Shown: in pieces, positions 9,679-17,600 of the stretch
How the letters are laid out: each line of letters starts with the position of its first letter
Numbering within the stretch: position 1 is the first letter of the stretch
Assembly (NCBI GenBank): GCA_030431715.1
Contig: JAUIIO010000017.1
Location: forward strand, 29,481 to 93,480
Length of the DNA: 64,000 bases
Direction: 5' to 3'
DNA from: a bacterium
Lineage (GTDB): Bacteria > Bdellovibrionota_C > UBA2361 > RFPC01
Notes under the pieces: model-generated
What the model saw: the letters and a program-made list of their open reading frames with translations, nothing else
Told to the model about the DNA's origin: nothing
The model's database searches: none
Translations under genes and position numbers: made by a program

Positions 9679-10083
9679 ATGTCCAGAAAGAATAAGGGAG
9701 GAAAAGCTTCAGAACACCGAAAGCAGAAAAAGCTTGAAAAGAAGAAGCGCAACAAGGCGAAGCGTAGTGCAGGCCAAGTTTCTGCTGAAGCCAGCGCCAG
9801 TAACTTTCGCCAGCGCACAATGAGTCGCATCGAAAGTGTTTTTGGTGATGAGTATTCTTCAGAGATATTTCAGCTTGCTCTAGGTGGAGCGTCGGCGGCT
9901 GAAATTGCCGAAAAGCTCGAATTGGATGAGGAACGTGTGAGTGAGATCGTCGATGATTTCTCCCGCATGGATCCTAACATCCTTGCTCTACTTGAAGGTG
10001 CTCCCGGAGTGCTCTCAAAAGGAGCTCAGTTTCGTCAGATGTTGAGTAATGAGATGAAAGCCAAACAGGCACGTCCTTGGTAA
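9679..10083 (+). CDS. Lysine-rich small protein, unknown function
   Basis: The 134-residue product begins with a very basic tail (SRKNKGGKASEHRKQKKLEK and on to about residue 30), as in nucleic-acid-binding proteins. A helical part follows, with GGASAAEIAEKLELDEERVS, which reads like a helix-turn-helix of the sigma-4/LuxR style. It has no membrane segment. The ATG at 9679 is preceded by GTGAGG. It is divergent from the patatin gene; the 273-bp gap holds promoter-sized space but no recognised gene. DNA or RNA binding is an inference. Confidence 0.6.
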   Translation: MSRKNKGGKASEHRKQKKLEKKKRNKAKRSAGQVSAEASASNFRQRTMSRIESVFGDEYSSEIFQLALGGASAAEIAEKLELDEERVSEIVDDFSRMDPNILALLEGAPGVLSKGAQFRQMLSNEMKAKQARPW

Positions 10084-10154
10084 GTGATTCTCAGATACTC
10101 TTTCCCATTTAACCACTTTCTGGGCCGACAGTAGAAGGGAATTTCCACTGCGGC

Positions 10155-10901
10155 CTACTTTTTGTCACTGAGTTTTTCAGGGCTCCAGATAACCACATCA
10201 ATTTTTTTAGAAAAGTGTAGAAGTACAGGCTCCCCTCCTAGCTTTATCCCGTGAGGTTCGCAAAGATTATTTAGCTTTATATCAGCCTTAGCCTTTTGTA
10301 AGGACCAAGGATGATGGTGCACCTCTGTTCGGGAGAGCGTACGATCTGGATGTTGTGCATAAAGGCAGTATCTCTCAGTTAGCCAGTGTTCAAGTGTGCC
10401 CGTTTTAGCAGTATATATTGGTGAAACTGGAGCATACGTAGCCTGAAACCGCTCTCCGCTTTTGTGGCGAACAGATTGATAATTATATTTCTCATCAAAA
10501 TGGGAGATGTGCATTGTAGCGAGATGATATGGAAGGGAAAAAAAACGACGAGCTGCCCAGACTGCCAGAGGATTTGTAGCATCCAGACTGAGAAACCACA
10601 CTCCGGGTTTGCCATCACGTTCTACGTAAAGTCTAAGATTAAGCTCTGGAAAAGCCGATATCCAAGGAAGATCAGGGAATGGGCGTCGCATAACACCCTG
10701 CATACGAAAGGGAACAATTCCAACCCATGAAGTTGAATCAAATTCCTGTACAGAAAGTCCATCGGGAACAAGCGGCTCGAGTTCTTTTTTAGGTACCGGC
10801 CAGTGAGCAAACAAGAGATCGCACCACGATTGTCGCCAAGTCCATGCGTGATCAGGAATTGGCCATGTTCGGTGATTCAGTTTGGTTAATGCGTGGTGCA
10901 T
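10155..10901 (-). CDS. DUF2071 (YqjF-like, acetoacetate-decarboxylase-fold) protein
   Basis: The 248-residue product matches the DUF2071 pattern. The N-terminal part has WRQSWCDLLFAHWPVPKKEL and LVPDGLSVQEFDSTSWVGIV, followed by FPELNLRLYVERDGKPGVWF. This family shares a fold with acetoacetate decarboxylase, but its substrate is not known. It is followed 20 bp upstream on the same strand by a small alpha/beta hydrolase gene, so the two may be co-transcribed. Confidence 0.8.
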   Translation of the reverse strand: MHHALTKLNHRTWPIPDHAWTWRQSWCDLLFAHWPVPKKELEPLVPDGLSVQEFDSTSWVGIVPFRMQGVMRRPFPDLPWISAFPELNLRLYVERDGKPGVWFLSLDATNPLAVWAARRFFSLPYHLATMHISHFDEKYNYQSVRHKSGERFQATYAPVSPIYTAKTGTLEHWLTERYCLYAQHPDRTLSRTEVHHHPWSLQKAKADIKLNNLCEPHGIKLGGEPVLLHFSKKIDVVIWSPEKLSDKK

Positions 10902-10921
10902 GCTAAAAGCATAGCACAGAT

Positions 10922-11488
10922 TCAGCGTAGCAACTCTTCCAAGAGCTCGGGAAACACCTCCGTTTTCATATCTGAAAAACAGAAATGTCCGTAGTTTGAA
11001 AATTGACGGTAATGCAAATTAGGAAGTGCTTCTTGAATACGTTTTTCTGAGACATGTATATCATCGTCGTCATTGTCAGAGCTAAAGAGATGCACCTGCA
11101 TTCGTTCTGTAATGGCGAGGTCAATCTTGAAATTAAAGAAATCTGGGCACTTTCTCTTGTCCGGGTCCAACCACGGAGCTACCAGTATCAGCCTTGAGAG
11201 CTCGATAGGGTTTTCAGACAACCACCTTATGAGAAATCCACCACCACAGCTATGACCAACAACAAGAGACTGTGGAGTAAGTGTATATCTCTCAAACTCT
11301 TCTTTCCATAAGCTATAGTCCGGAGCATATGGAAGTGGCATATCCGGTGTCCAGCAGTGGTGATACCCCTCGATAAGTAGCTGGTTTTGAAGCCAAGGAA
11401 TCCAGTGTCTATTAGACTCAGACAACTGTTCACGCGAAAGATAACTCTCTTTACTTGGGGTGCCATGAACAATTATAGCAGTTTTCAT
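10922..11488 (-). CDS. RBBP9/YdeN-type serine alpha/beta hydrolase
   Basis: The 188-residue product is a compact alpha/beta hydrolase. It has the N-terminal strand MKTAIIVHGTP, the nucleophile elbow VVGHSCGGGF (Ser in GHSCG), an acidic segment SSDNDDDDIHV supplying the acid, and a C-terminal His in NYGHFCF. Size and motif order fit the RBBP9/YdeN family of small serine hydrolases. The substrate is unknown. It overlaps no neighbour and lies 4 bp after the next upstream gene on the same strand, which suggests one operon. Confidence 0.8.
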   Translation of the reverse strand: MKTAIIVHGTPSKESYLSREQLSESNRHWIPWLQNQLLIEGYHHCWTPDMPLPYAPDYSLWKEEFERYTLTPQSLVVGHSCGGGFLIRWLSENPIELSRLILVAPWLDPDKRKCPDFFNFKIDLAITERMQVHLFSSDNDDDDIHVSEKRIQEALPNLHYRQFSNYGHFCFSDMKTEVFPELLEELLR

Positions 11489-11492
11489 TTTA

Positions 11493-12548
11493 TCATTTAC
11501 TCGCGGTCAATCTTTCTAAGATGATTCCAACAAAGTCTACTAAAAGCTGATTAGACTCTCCCTTATCATATTCATAAAGTGGAGAGAGATTCCAGTGTCC
11601 ATTCTCTTTGTTAAATGAGCTACTTGTGTTTTTTGACTCTTCAAGTGCCGCCATACGATCATGCGGCTCAGCGCAGTAGAATTTTGCCATTACAAGTAGG
11701 AGCTGATCCAGTCTTCTTGGGTCTTTATCTTCATAGCGCTCTTTTTCACTTTGATAGTAGAGACATTCGCCATTAACTACGAGGTCACTACTCTCAAATC
11801 TTTCAAGTAGAGATCTTGCCTCTTCTCTATTGTAGAAACTCGTGATCATCGCAGCTAAGAGTTGATCGCGGCTCAGATAAACCTCGCTATCCCACGTTGG
11901 CTTTTTATCACAGGCGAGTTTCATTGATATCCAGAGTCCTTTCTCTTTATCGTATAGGAGTGGATCTTCTTTTAACCGCTCAAATCCCCTTTTCGCAGCT
12001 TCAGGATCAGCATGTGCCCCTGCAAAGAGTGCTGATAATTGTGTGAAGCTTTCAAGTTTTGGATAGTAATCAATGGCCCAGTAATGTTCAGAAATTGATG
12101 GCCACCAAAGTCCTTGCTCTGGAAGAAAGTATCCCGGCTTTTTAGCGCCTGTAGTTTTTAAGGTTTTGAGTTTCTCAAGTTGCGAGGTAACGTGATCAAA
12201 ATCGCCGACAATAAATCCTTCGGCTATCGCCTTATAAAGATAGACCTCGGTGGGGGTCGTCATCTCATCACTTTTATCAAGCAGTCGTTCAAAGAGTTCG
12301 GCGTAACTGGTACAGGCACCAAGAAACCTGCCATACCCTTCAAAAAGCTGGGCTGTATTCTGAGCGTCAAATCTTGGAATGTCTTTTAAGAATTCCTTTG
12401 CTGCAGGGGTGAATCCTTCGTAGCTACGATTACCAACCATCTCGTCCCACTCCCGTTCTTCCGGGGTTCTAGCTGGTTCTTCATCCGGGTCATAAGAATC
12501 GTCATGAAATTCAGGCATTTGCTTAGTCCTCGCCTTTGTTACATTCAA
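11493..12548 (-). CDS. Orphan helical-repeat protein
   Basis: No family is recognised. The acidic N-terminus is followed by a helical body. The motif aromatic/Asp...Lys/Glu-x-Gly-(Leu/His)-Trp recurs (EQGLWWP near 150, KEKGLWIS near 210, KENGHWNLS near 320), with helices and Gln-Leu-Leu segments between. This periodicity resembles alpha/alpha-barrel or toroid proteins, where aromatic Gly-Trp turns face a central cavity. An alternative start is the second Met (residue 11). It is 4 bp upstream of the hydrolase gene on the same strand. Confidence 0.55.
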   Translation of the reverse strand: MNVTKARTKQMPEFHDDSYDPDEEPARTPEEREWDEMVGNRSYEGFTPAAKEFLKDIPRFDAQNTAQLFEGYGRFLGACTSYAELFERLLDKSDEMTTPTEVYLYKAIAEGFIVGDFDHVTSQLEKLKTLKTTGAKKPGYFLPEQGLWWPSISEHYWAIDYYPKLESFTQLSALFAGAHADPEAAKRGFERLKEDPLLYDKEKGLWISMKLACDKKPTWDSEVYLSRDQLLAAMITSFYNREEARSLLERFESSDLVVNGECLYYQSEKERYEDKDPRRLDQLLLVMAKFYCAEPHDRMAALEESKNTSSSFNKENGHWNLSPLYEYDKGESNQLLVDFVGIILERLTASK

Positions 12549-12721
12549 GTATGCAGAGGGTGTTATGTAAGATTCACTAAGTTCTGTAGCATATCACAAA
12601 GTCTTAATACTTGTAGTTTGAATTCACCACTATCTCTGCACGAAGAATCTACCTTTGTCTGTGATATTGATTCCATCCTAGTGTAGTTTCATTGTAGTAT
12701 TCACACGGGAGAATGTGAAGC

Positions 12722-13150
12722 ATGGCTAACGCAAGAACTACAACAGATTCTCTGAAGAAGCAGGAAGAGATCATCAAGCTTGGTGAGTGTGATTTTGGCG
12801 ATCTGGGTAGAGAAGTACGTGTAGGCATGTTGATTAGTGCACTGGACAGCTACAATCTGGAAACGGATGAGTTTGTGGAGCTGCTTAGTTGGGTCACCAG
12901 CAATCTTGGGGAAGATAGTGTGGCCAGAATGTTTACTAGAAAGTTATGGTCTGAGTATGGAAAGAAGGGGGCGGCCATGCAGACCGATGAGGACCGTCGA
13001 AAGGCGCTTATAAGAGCGAATGCTTCACTCTCCAAGGAAGATCGTCAGCGGATATCATCGGCAGGCGGTAGGGCAGCAGCAGAAAAGATGACTGCGGAAG
13101 AGCGGTCAGAACGTGCTCGAAATGCCGCTAGGGCGCGGTATAAGAAGTAG
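12722..13150 (+). CDS. Small basic protein with AGG/AARARYKK C-terminal motif
   Basis: The 142-residue product has a helical N-terminal half and an Ala/Arg/Lys-rich C-terminal half: SAGGRAAAEKMTAEERSERA followed by RNAARARYKK. Such repeats (KMTxEERxxxA.xAARARW) occur in small phage- and plasmid-borne proteins, usually without known function, and suggest nucleic-acid contact. It marks the left edge of the accessory block: downstream genes lack recognisable homologues and the gaps are wider. Confidence 0.5.
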   Translation: MANARTTTDSLKKQEEIIKLGECDFGDLGREVRVGMLISALDSYNLETDEFVELLSWVTSNLGEDSVARMFTRKLWSEYGKKGAAMQTDEDRRKALIRANASLSKEDRQRISSAGGRAAAEKMTAEERSERARNAARARYKK

Positions 13151-13209
13151 GCCATTTAGCAATGAAGATACTGGATTTTGCCTACCTTACTAATGGGGAG
13201 CGTCCCTTT

Positions 13210-14031
13210 TTAGCGAAATAGGGAGCTGTAGTGTATTTCTGAGATTGTCTCGAGAATCGAAGGAGTGACTTCTCGGGGTCTGCTCCTTGCATAGTATGAG
13301 TGCGCGACCAGTCCTACTCGTTTTTGATCAGCATCAATCCCGGAACAATGCGCGAGGCCCATATCTTTAAGAGAATCTCCAGCATGTGATGCCGGGTCTC
13401 CGTTTATCCTGCCTTTAGCGAAGACATATGAGTGTGGTTCAGGTGCATATGTGGTTGCTCCTGATTTCAGTGAGGCGGAGAAGCCATCGTAGTTCTCAAT
13501 ATCTTGAACATTTGCAAAACGTGTTCCGAACCTGTACTGCCCAAAAGCAAAAAGCTGCATCTGATGAACATGGAGATCGGGTTCAGGTGCTCCTCGAAGA
13601 AAAATAAGATCACCGCGATCTGATCCACTGATTGCCTGAACAAGAGCCGTTACCTGAACAGCATCAGTAAGCATCTGCCCAAAGGCCGCTTCCTCAATAG
13701 TAGAGAGCTCATACGGAACTCCCTGATCATGTAAAATCTCTGAAAGCTCGTTTGCCAATCTATCAAAAGCCCCTGCTGCAAAAAGATCATATCCACCACA
13801 AGCTCTGGCTCTTCCATCCGGCGACAGATACATTTTGAGCAAGTGATCAACCGGCACAAAGCTCCCAGCCTGTCGTTCCCAAATAGCTCCCCGGCAAGAG
13901 TTAGCTATAAGCTCGTTCCAAATTGAAGAAAGGTTTTCTTGCTGCGGTAGATCAAGTATGGACTCTTCTGGTTGAGGCCCAGTGTTCTCAGAGTGATAAG
14001 AGTGAGAAGATCCCTGAGTCAGCATATGCAT
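13210..14031 (-). CDS. Divergent HAD-like protein (tentative), catalytic residues apparently missing
   Basis: The 273-residue product ends with a region resembling HAD phosphatase motifs III-IV: PEPHSYVFAKGRI (197-209) and AGDSLKDMGLAHCSGI (217-232), as in KPxP...GDSxxDxxxAxxAGI of HAD enzymes. The usual motif-III lysine is Ala196, and no DxDx(T/V) nucleophile motif is visible in the N-terminal half. It may be a pseudo-enzyme or a chance match. It begins 9 bp after the stop of the next upstream gene, so the two are probably co-transcribed. Confidence 0.4.
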   Translation of the reverse strand: MHMLTQGSSHSYHSENTGPQPEESILDLPQQENLSSIWNELIANSCRGAIWERQAGSFVPVDHLLKMYLSPDGRARACGGYDLFAAGAFDRLANELSEILHDQGVPYELSTIEEAAFGQMLTDAVQVTALVQAISGSDRGDLIFLRGAPEPDLHVHQMQLFAFGQYRFGTRFANVQDIENYDGFSASLKSGATTYAPEPHSYVFAKGRINGDPASHAGDSLKDMGLAHCSGIDADQKRVGLVAHSYYARSRPREVTPSILETISEIHYSSLFR

Positions 14032-14039
14032 TTCTTGAG

Positions 14040-15329
14040 TTAGAGACGTTTATATTGAGAGTCAAAATGGTGTAGCCAGTTAGCCCACCGTGAATCATGG
14101 GAAGGATACTTTGGATGATTGTAACGAGCTACTAAAAAATCGCCGTTTTGAGTTTTATAAGTGACTACTTCTTTAAGGACGAGTTCCCTTTTGTATTGTT
14201 CCTTGTACTTTTCTGGTACGTGACTGGCATCGTGGTCTGACCAAATACGTGCATCGCGCATTTTAGTAACGACCTCATCTAGTACTATTCCAGATGGACG
14301 ATCTAAAGGATCACAAATATACAAGCTGCCGTTAGTACGATCGCCCGGATCAAAGCTCACATTGTAAAGATCAAAAATGGACGAACCATCAATAAGGTTT
14401 ATCCAATCATTACGATCGGGATTAGAGGGAAAATATAGGCCACTGGCAGATTCATCTAGAGTACCTGAAGGTTTTTCTAGGAGTTTAAGATAACAAGTCT
14501 GGGAATCCACTTCCACGAAGTCATTTTTAAGCAGAAAGCGTTGCATAGAAGACTTCTGTGTATATACATAGATGGCCCGGGAACCTATTGAGAGCGCGTC
14601 TCTCACCATATGATCCAAAACTCTTTGACCCCGTCCGTGTCTTTCGAGTGACGATATCTCTTCTGACCTTCCGTTTGGAAAGAAAATATTAATCTCAGTT
14701 ATCAAGTCATTAGCGTCAATACTAGCTTCGCTTAGAGCACGCGCGAGAACTGAAGTATCATTTAAATGTGCAGGTTTCCGAAGCAGGATCTGGCAATCAC
14801 CATCCGGAAGATTTCCCGGGAGACTTACCTTATAATCGCAACCAATAGTTCCTCGAAGGAAACGAAAATCTGAGCGTTCGATCTTATAATGCTCAGATAA
14901 AACGTTCGCTTGATGTGCTGACGAAATCTGATCATTATCTCCAGTGACTGAGCCCGTAGAATTTTCTCCATCTAATGCTCTTTGTTCCTCACGTAATCTG
15001 TGAAGAGTGTCACTTAGGAGACTTTCAAGTTTTAATGCATCACTGTTAGGTAGCCCACTTTGAGCAGCTAGCGATTCACCTGCCTGATATTCACCCCCGG
15101 CCTCGATGACTCGCTGCTCATGCTTTAGAGCTGCACCGCGAAGGCGTGCACTAAACGCAGCATCTATAGCATCCTGAGCTGGCTCAGATGAATCGACAAA
15201 TTCATCAAAACCTTGAGCATCAGTTCGGCCTGTTGTCAGGAACTCGACTAGGGGCGCACGCCACTCAGCCGGCACATCAGCAAGTAGTTCTGGATGAACG
15301 TTTGTCGGGCCTTTTTCTTGTTCTGCCAT
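14040..15329 (-). CDS. Orphan protein with a GNAT-like central segment
   Basis: The 429-residue product has a helical, acidic N-terminal third. A segment follows (about 215-285) containing ITEINIFFPNGR, then RHGRGQRVLDHMVRDAL and SRAIYVYTQKSSMQRFLLKN plus DFVEV. This resembles the acetyl-CoA loop (R/QxxGxG/A) and following helix of GNAT acetyltransferases. The C-terminal third is unrecognised. The GNAT similarity is by eye only. It forms a two-gene unit with the HAD-like gene and diverges from the 15476-16588 gene. Confidence 0.4.
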   Translation of the reverse strand: MAEQEKGPTNVHPELLADVPAEWRAPLVEFLTTGRTDAQGFDEFVDSSEPAQDAIDAAFSARLRGAALKHEQRVIEAGGEYQAGESLAAQSGLPNSDALKLESLLSDTLHRLREEQRALDGENSTGSVTGDNDQISSAHQANVLSEHYKIERSDFRFLRGTIGCDYKVSLPGNLPDGDCQILLRKPAHLNDTSVLARALSEASIDANDLITEINIFFPNGRSEEISSLERHGRGQRVLDHMVRDALSIGSRAIYVYTQKSSMQRFLLKNDFVEVDSQTCYLKLLEKPSGTLDESASGLYFPSNPDRNDWINLIDGSSIFDLYNVSFDPGDRTNGSLYICDPLDRPSGIVLDEVVTKMRDARIWSDHDASHVPEKYKEQYKRELVLKEVVTYKTQNGDFLVARYNHPKYPSHDSRWANWLHHFDSQYKRL

Positions 15330-15475
15330 AAGTCACCGTGAAATTGTGAGTATAGGGTCTAGAGGAACTTAGTCAAAAAATAGTCCGGTATTCCCTGTTC
15401 ACACTCTGATTCGTTTACCAGCCCCCGTATTACAGATAAATTGCTTAAGATACGGTATGGGCTTATAATATTGAT

Positions 15476-16588
15476 ATGAATTCGCCTCAACCAGAGAATA
15501 TCATTTCACAAGAAAGAGCGGCTTTTGAAGCTGTACGCGATCTTCTTTATTCAGCGAAAGACAACCTCACACAGCAGCTAGGCGCAATTATAGAGACAGA
15601 TCCTGAAAGGCTTGGAGTGGTTTTTCCTTTTCTAAATCGTTTACTTGCGGAAAAAGGAAAGCCAGCGGAAGAACTTTCACTTGGGGAGACGTTACTAAGT
15701 ACATTTGAGTTGTTAAGAGATGAGGGGCTTAGTGAACTAGCTGATGGAAATATCAGCGGTTGTAGAATGGATTTCAATGAGTTCTCTATTAACCTTGCGT
15801 TTAATAGTAAGCGCCAAGAGTATGATGTCTATTTTTTGCTTCGCTCAAGTCATGAAGACGCTCCTAACCATTTTTCTCTTTTTCAGAAAGAAGGACATCT
15901 CTTCTTAAGATCTGAAGCGAAACCATCCAATCACACGGTACCAACTACGTTAGTTTCAGTAGGCTCTAGGAAAGATGCTCTCCCGTTCTCTCAGCCATCA
16001 GATATTGCATATACTCCTACGTACGTTGAAAGAGTCTGTCTTGTTTTTTGTAAGCACTTCATGAGGGAGTTTGACCATGTTATAGAACCTGAAGCTATGA
16101 GCTACGGCTTCATAGAGATTGAGGGTGACACTCTCGAAGACAAGTTAGGTTCAGCGGAGAAGTATCTTAAGGGTGGCCACAGGGAAGAGTGGGCTAGGGA
16201 ACAAGGTATATTTAATTATAGAATTGCGGAAGAGAGTTGGTTAGACCACCGACTTAACTCTTCGGTCACCATTCCTAAGATACATAAGATTTTAGATAGC
16301 AATCAAAATGATGATTGGACAATACTGCGTTGCAATAACGTTCCTCGTTTTAATGATAAGAATGCATATGTCCTCATACGAAGAGGTATAGTTGATCTGG
16401 CATACCTAGATCAAGAAACGCTCATCGGAGTTGATGAGCTAAAAACCTTTCCAAAAGGAATAGTTTTTAAAGTTGAAGGTGGTACTCCAAGAGCCTCCAG
16501 CGGCTACATCGACGTAGTTGATCCGAACCGCGATTCCTTAGATATTCCACCAATGTGGACGCAGGTAGATACTTTAAAATTTGACTAG
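15476..16588 (+). CDS. Orphan 370-residue protein
   Basis: No family is recognised. The N-terminal half is helical (SQERAAFEAVRDLLYSAKDN onward). The C-terminal half is beta-rich, with a run of strands (WTILRCNNVPRF, YVLIRRGIVDL, GIVFKVEGG). There is no signal peptide or membrane segment. Codon use is AT-leaning. It is divergent from the two-gene unit at 13.2-15.3 kb, with about 150 bp between, and is followed by a convergent toxin-antitoxin pair. Confidence 0.5.
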   Translation: MNSPQPENIISQERAAFEAVRDLLYSAKDNLTQQLGAIIETDPERLGVVFPFLNRLLAEKGKPAEELSLGETLLSTFELLRDEGLSELADGNISGCRMDFNEFSINLAFNSKRQEYDVYFLLRSSHEDAPNHFSLFQKEGHLFLRSEAKPSNHTVPTTLVSVGSRKDALPFSQPSDIAYTPTYVERVCLVFCKHFMREFDHVIEPEAMSYGFIEIEGDTLEDKLGSAEKYLKGGHREEWAREQGIFNYRIAEESWLDHRLNSSVTIPKIHKILDSNQNDDWTILRCNNVPRFNDKNAYVLIRRGIVDLAYLDQETLIGVDELKTFPKGIVFKVEGGTPRASSGYIDVVDPNRDSLDIPPMWTQVDTLKFD

Positions 16589-16635
16589 AGGTCTGATTTT
16601 AAACAAGAACGTGGAACCTATCTTAGTGGGTATAA

Positions 16636-17073
16636 CTAAAAATGATTTAGAACTTGTCGTGGTGTATGTACCTTAAGCCCCTTAGGTAAGGCATCTTTCT
16701 TGAAGTCTTTTTTATCTCTAGTTACTATCCAATCATATTTATGGGTCATAGCAGTTGCTACAATACACGCATCCTCATGATCGGTAATAGGATTCTCTTG
16801 CTGTAGAGTTAGGGTTTGTGCAATTGACATCTCTGAGTCCCCAAACCCCTCAAATTTTATACCTCTTTGTTTCAGTAGTCTTAAGAATTCCATAGCTTTA
16901 TTTTTCTTAAGATACTGTTTCAGTAAGTAGTACACCGTAGTATAGCCGGATAGCGGAAAACCGAGCGTATAATTTTTACGCTGCATCGCTATAAGAGCAG
17001 ATTTAGAGTCGGGATAACTGTCCGGCCTGAGCGCTACATCTATCCAGATGTTTACATCGATTAGTACATTCAT
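16636..17073 (-). CDS. PIN-domain toxin (VapC-like ribonuclease)
   Basis: The 145-residue product has the PIN-domain acidic set: Asp6 in LIDVNIWIDV, the pair in DHEDACIVATA and the Asp of VTRDKKDF. VapC toxins are Mg-dependent RNases, often cutting tRNA or rRNA loops. The gene begins 8 bp after its antitoxin's stop, the standard antitoxin-toxin order. It lies in the accessory block beside the integron, a usual place for such modules. Confidence 0.85.
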   Translation of the reverse strand: MNVLIDVNIWIDVALRPDSYPDSKSALIAMQRKNYTLGFPLSGYTTVYYLLKQYLKKNKAMEFLRLLKQRGIKFEGFGDSEMSIAQTLTLQQENPITDHEDACIVATAMTHKYDWIVTRDKKDFKKDALPKGLKVHTPRQVLNHF

Positions 17074-17081
17074 TGGTAACT

Positions 17082-17330
17082 CTATTTTGAAATAGTTTTT
17101 CTTGTCTTTTCAATCTCACTGTCTGAAGGCTCGGTGTAATCTTTGGGGAAGCAGTTTTTATGAAATGTTGCGAGCCAATCTTCTTCGGTATCAACTTCAT
17201 TCACAAGCGCTCTTAGAAACTCTTCTACTACTCCCGAAAGCGAAACGTCGCGACTTTCAACTAATTTCTTAGCAGATTCAATGAGTCCCGAATCGATAGT
17301 GAGTGTAAGCTTTTTCTTTGCTGAAACCAT
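17082..17330 (-). CDS. Ribbon-helix-helix antitoxin partner of the PIN toxin
   Basis: The likely start is the ATG at 17330, because AAGGAG lies just upstream; an in-frame ATG at 17354 sits inside the operator-like repeats. The 82-residue product starts with VSAKKKLTLTIDSGLIESAK, a ribbon-helix-helix pattern (DUF6364-like). The acidic tail should wrap the toxin. The pair is presumably autoregulated. Confidence 0.8.
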   Translation of the reverse strand: MVSAKKKLTLTIDSGLIESAKKLVESRDVSLSGVVEEFLRALVNEVDTEEDWLATFHKNCFPKDYTEPSDSEIEKTRKTISK

Positions 17331-17366
17331 ACGTATACTCCTTAGTATATACACGTATACGTATCA
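17331..17366 (-). promoter_or_regulatory. Palindromic operator/promoter of the toxin-antitoxin pair
   Basis: Just upstream of the antitoxin start, the motif GTATAC (or its near copy GTATAT) occurs several times in short spacing (ACGTATAC ... AGTATATACACGTATACGT). The pattern is self-complementary. It is the position and style expected for an RHH antitoxin binding site overlapping its own promoter. Confidence 0.5.
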
Positions 17367-17433
17367 TCTCATAATTGGCAAATAATTGTCAAAGCTTTTA
17401 AAAGTTTAAGTTAGCAAAGAACTCTCTTCCTTA

Positions 17434-17473
17434 CTCAAAGTAGTACCACCTTCTTTTTGAAAATCTAGCAACT
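17434..17473. repeat. 40-bp direct repeat, left copy
   Basis: This 40-bp sequence (CTCAAAGTAG...TCTAGCAACT) recurs at 19403-19442 with 2 mismatches. The two copies frame the RNB-like gene; the unit length is 1969 bp. It could be left by a tandem duplication and deletion, or mark ends of an inserted segment. The 246 bp between the antitoxin and the RNB-like gene hold no other gene. Confidence 0.8.
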
Positions 17474-17600
17474 TCTATTGTTGTGCTATATAAATAAGCA
17501 CGTGGAACTTCACTTTAAGGTACACATTAGAATTCGTAGACTTTCTATTTTGAGGCTGATAGCCTGTAAGGATGATGTTTGTTAATATAGTACCATTACG

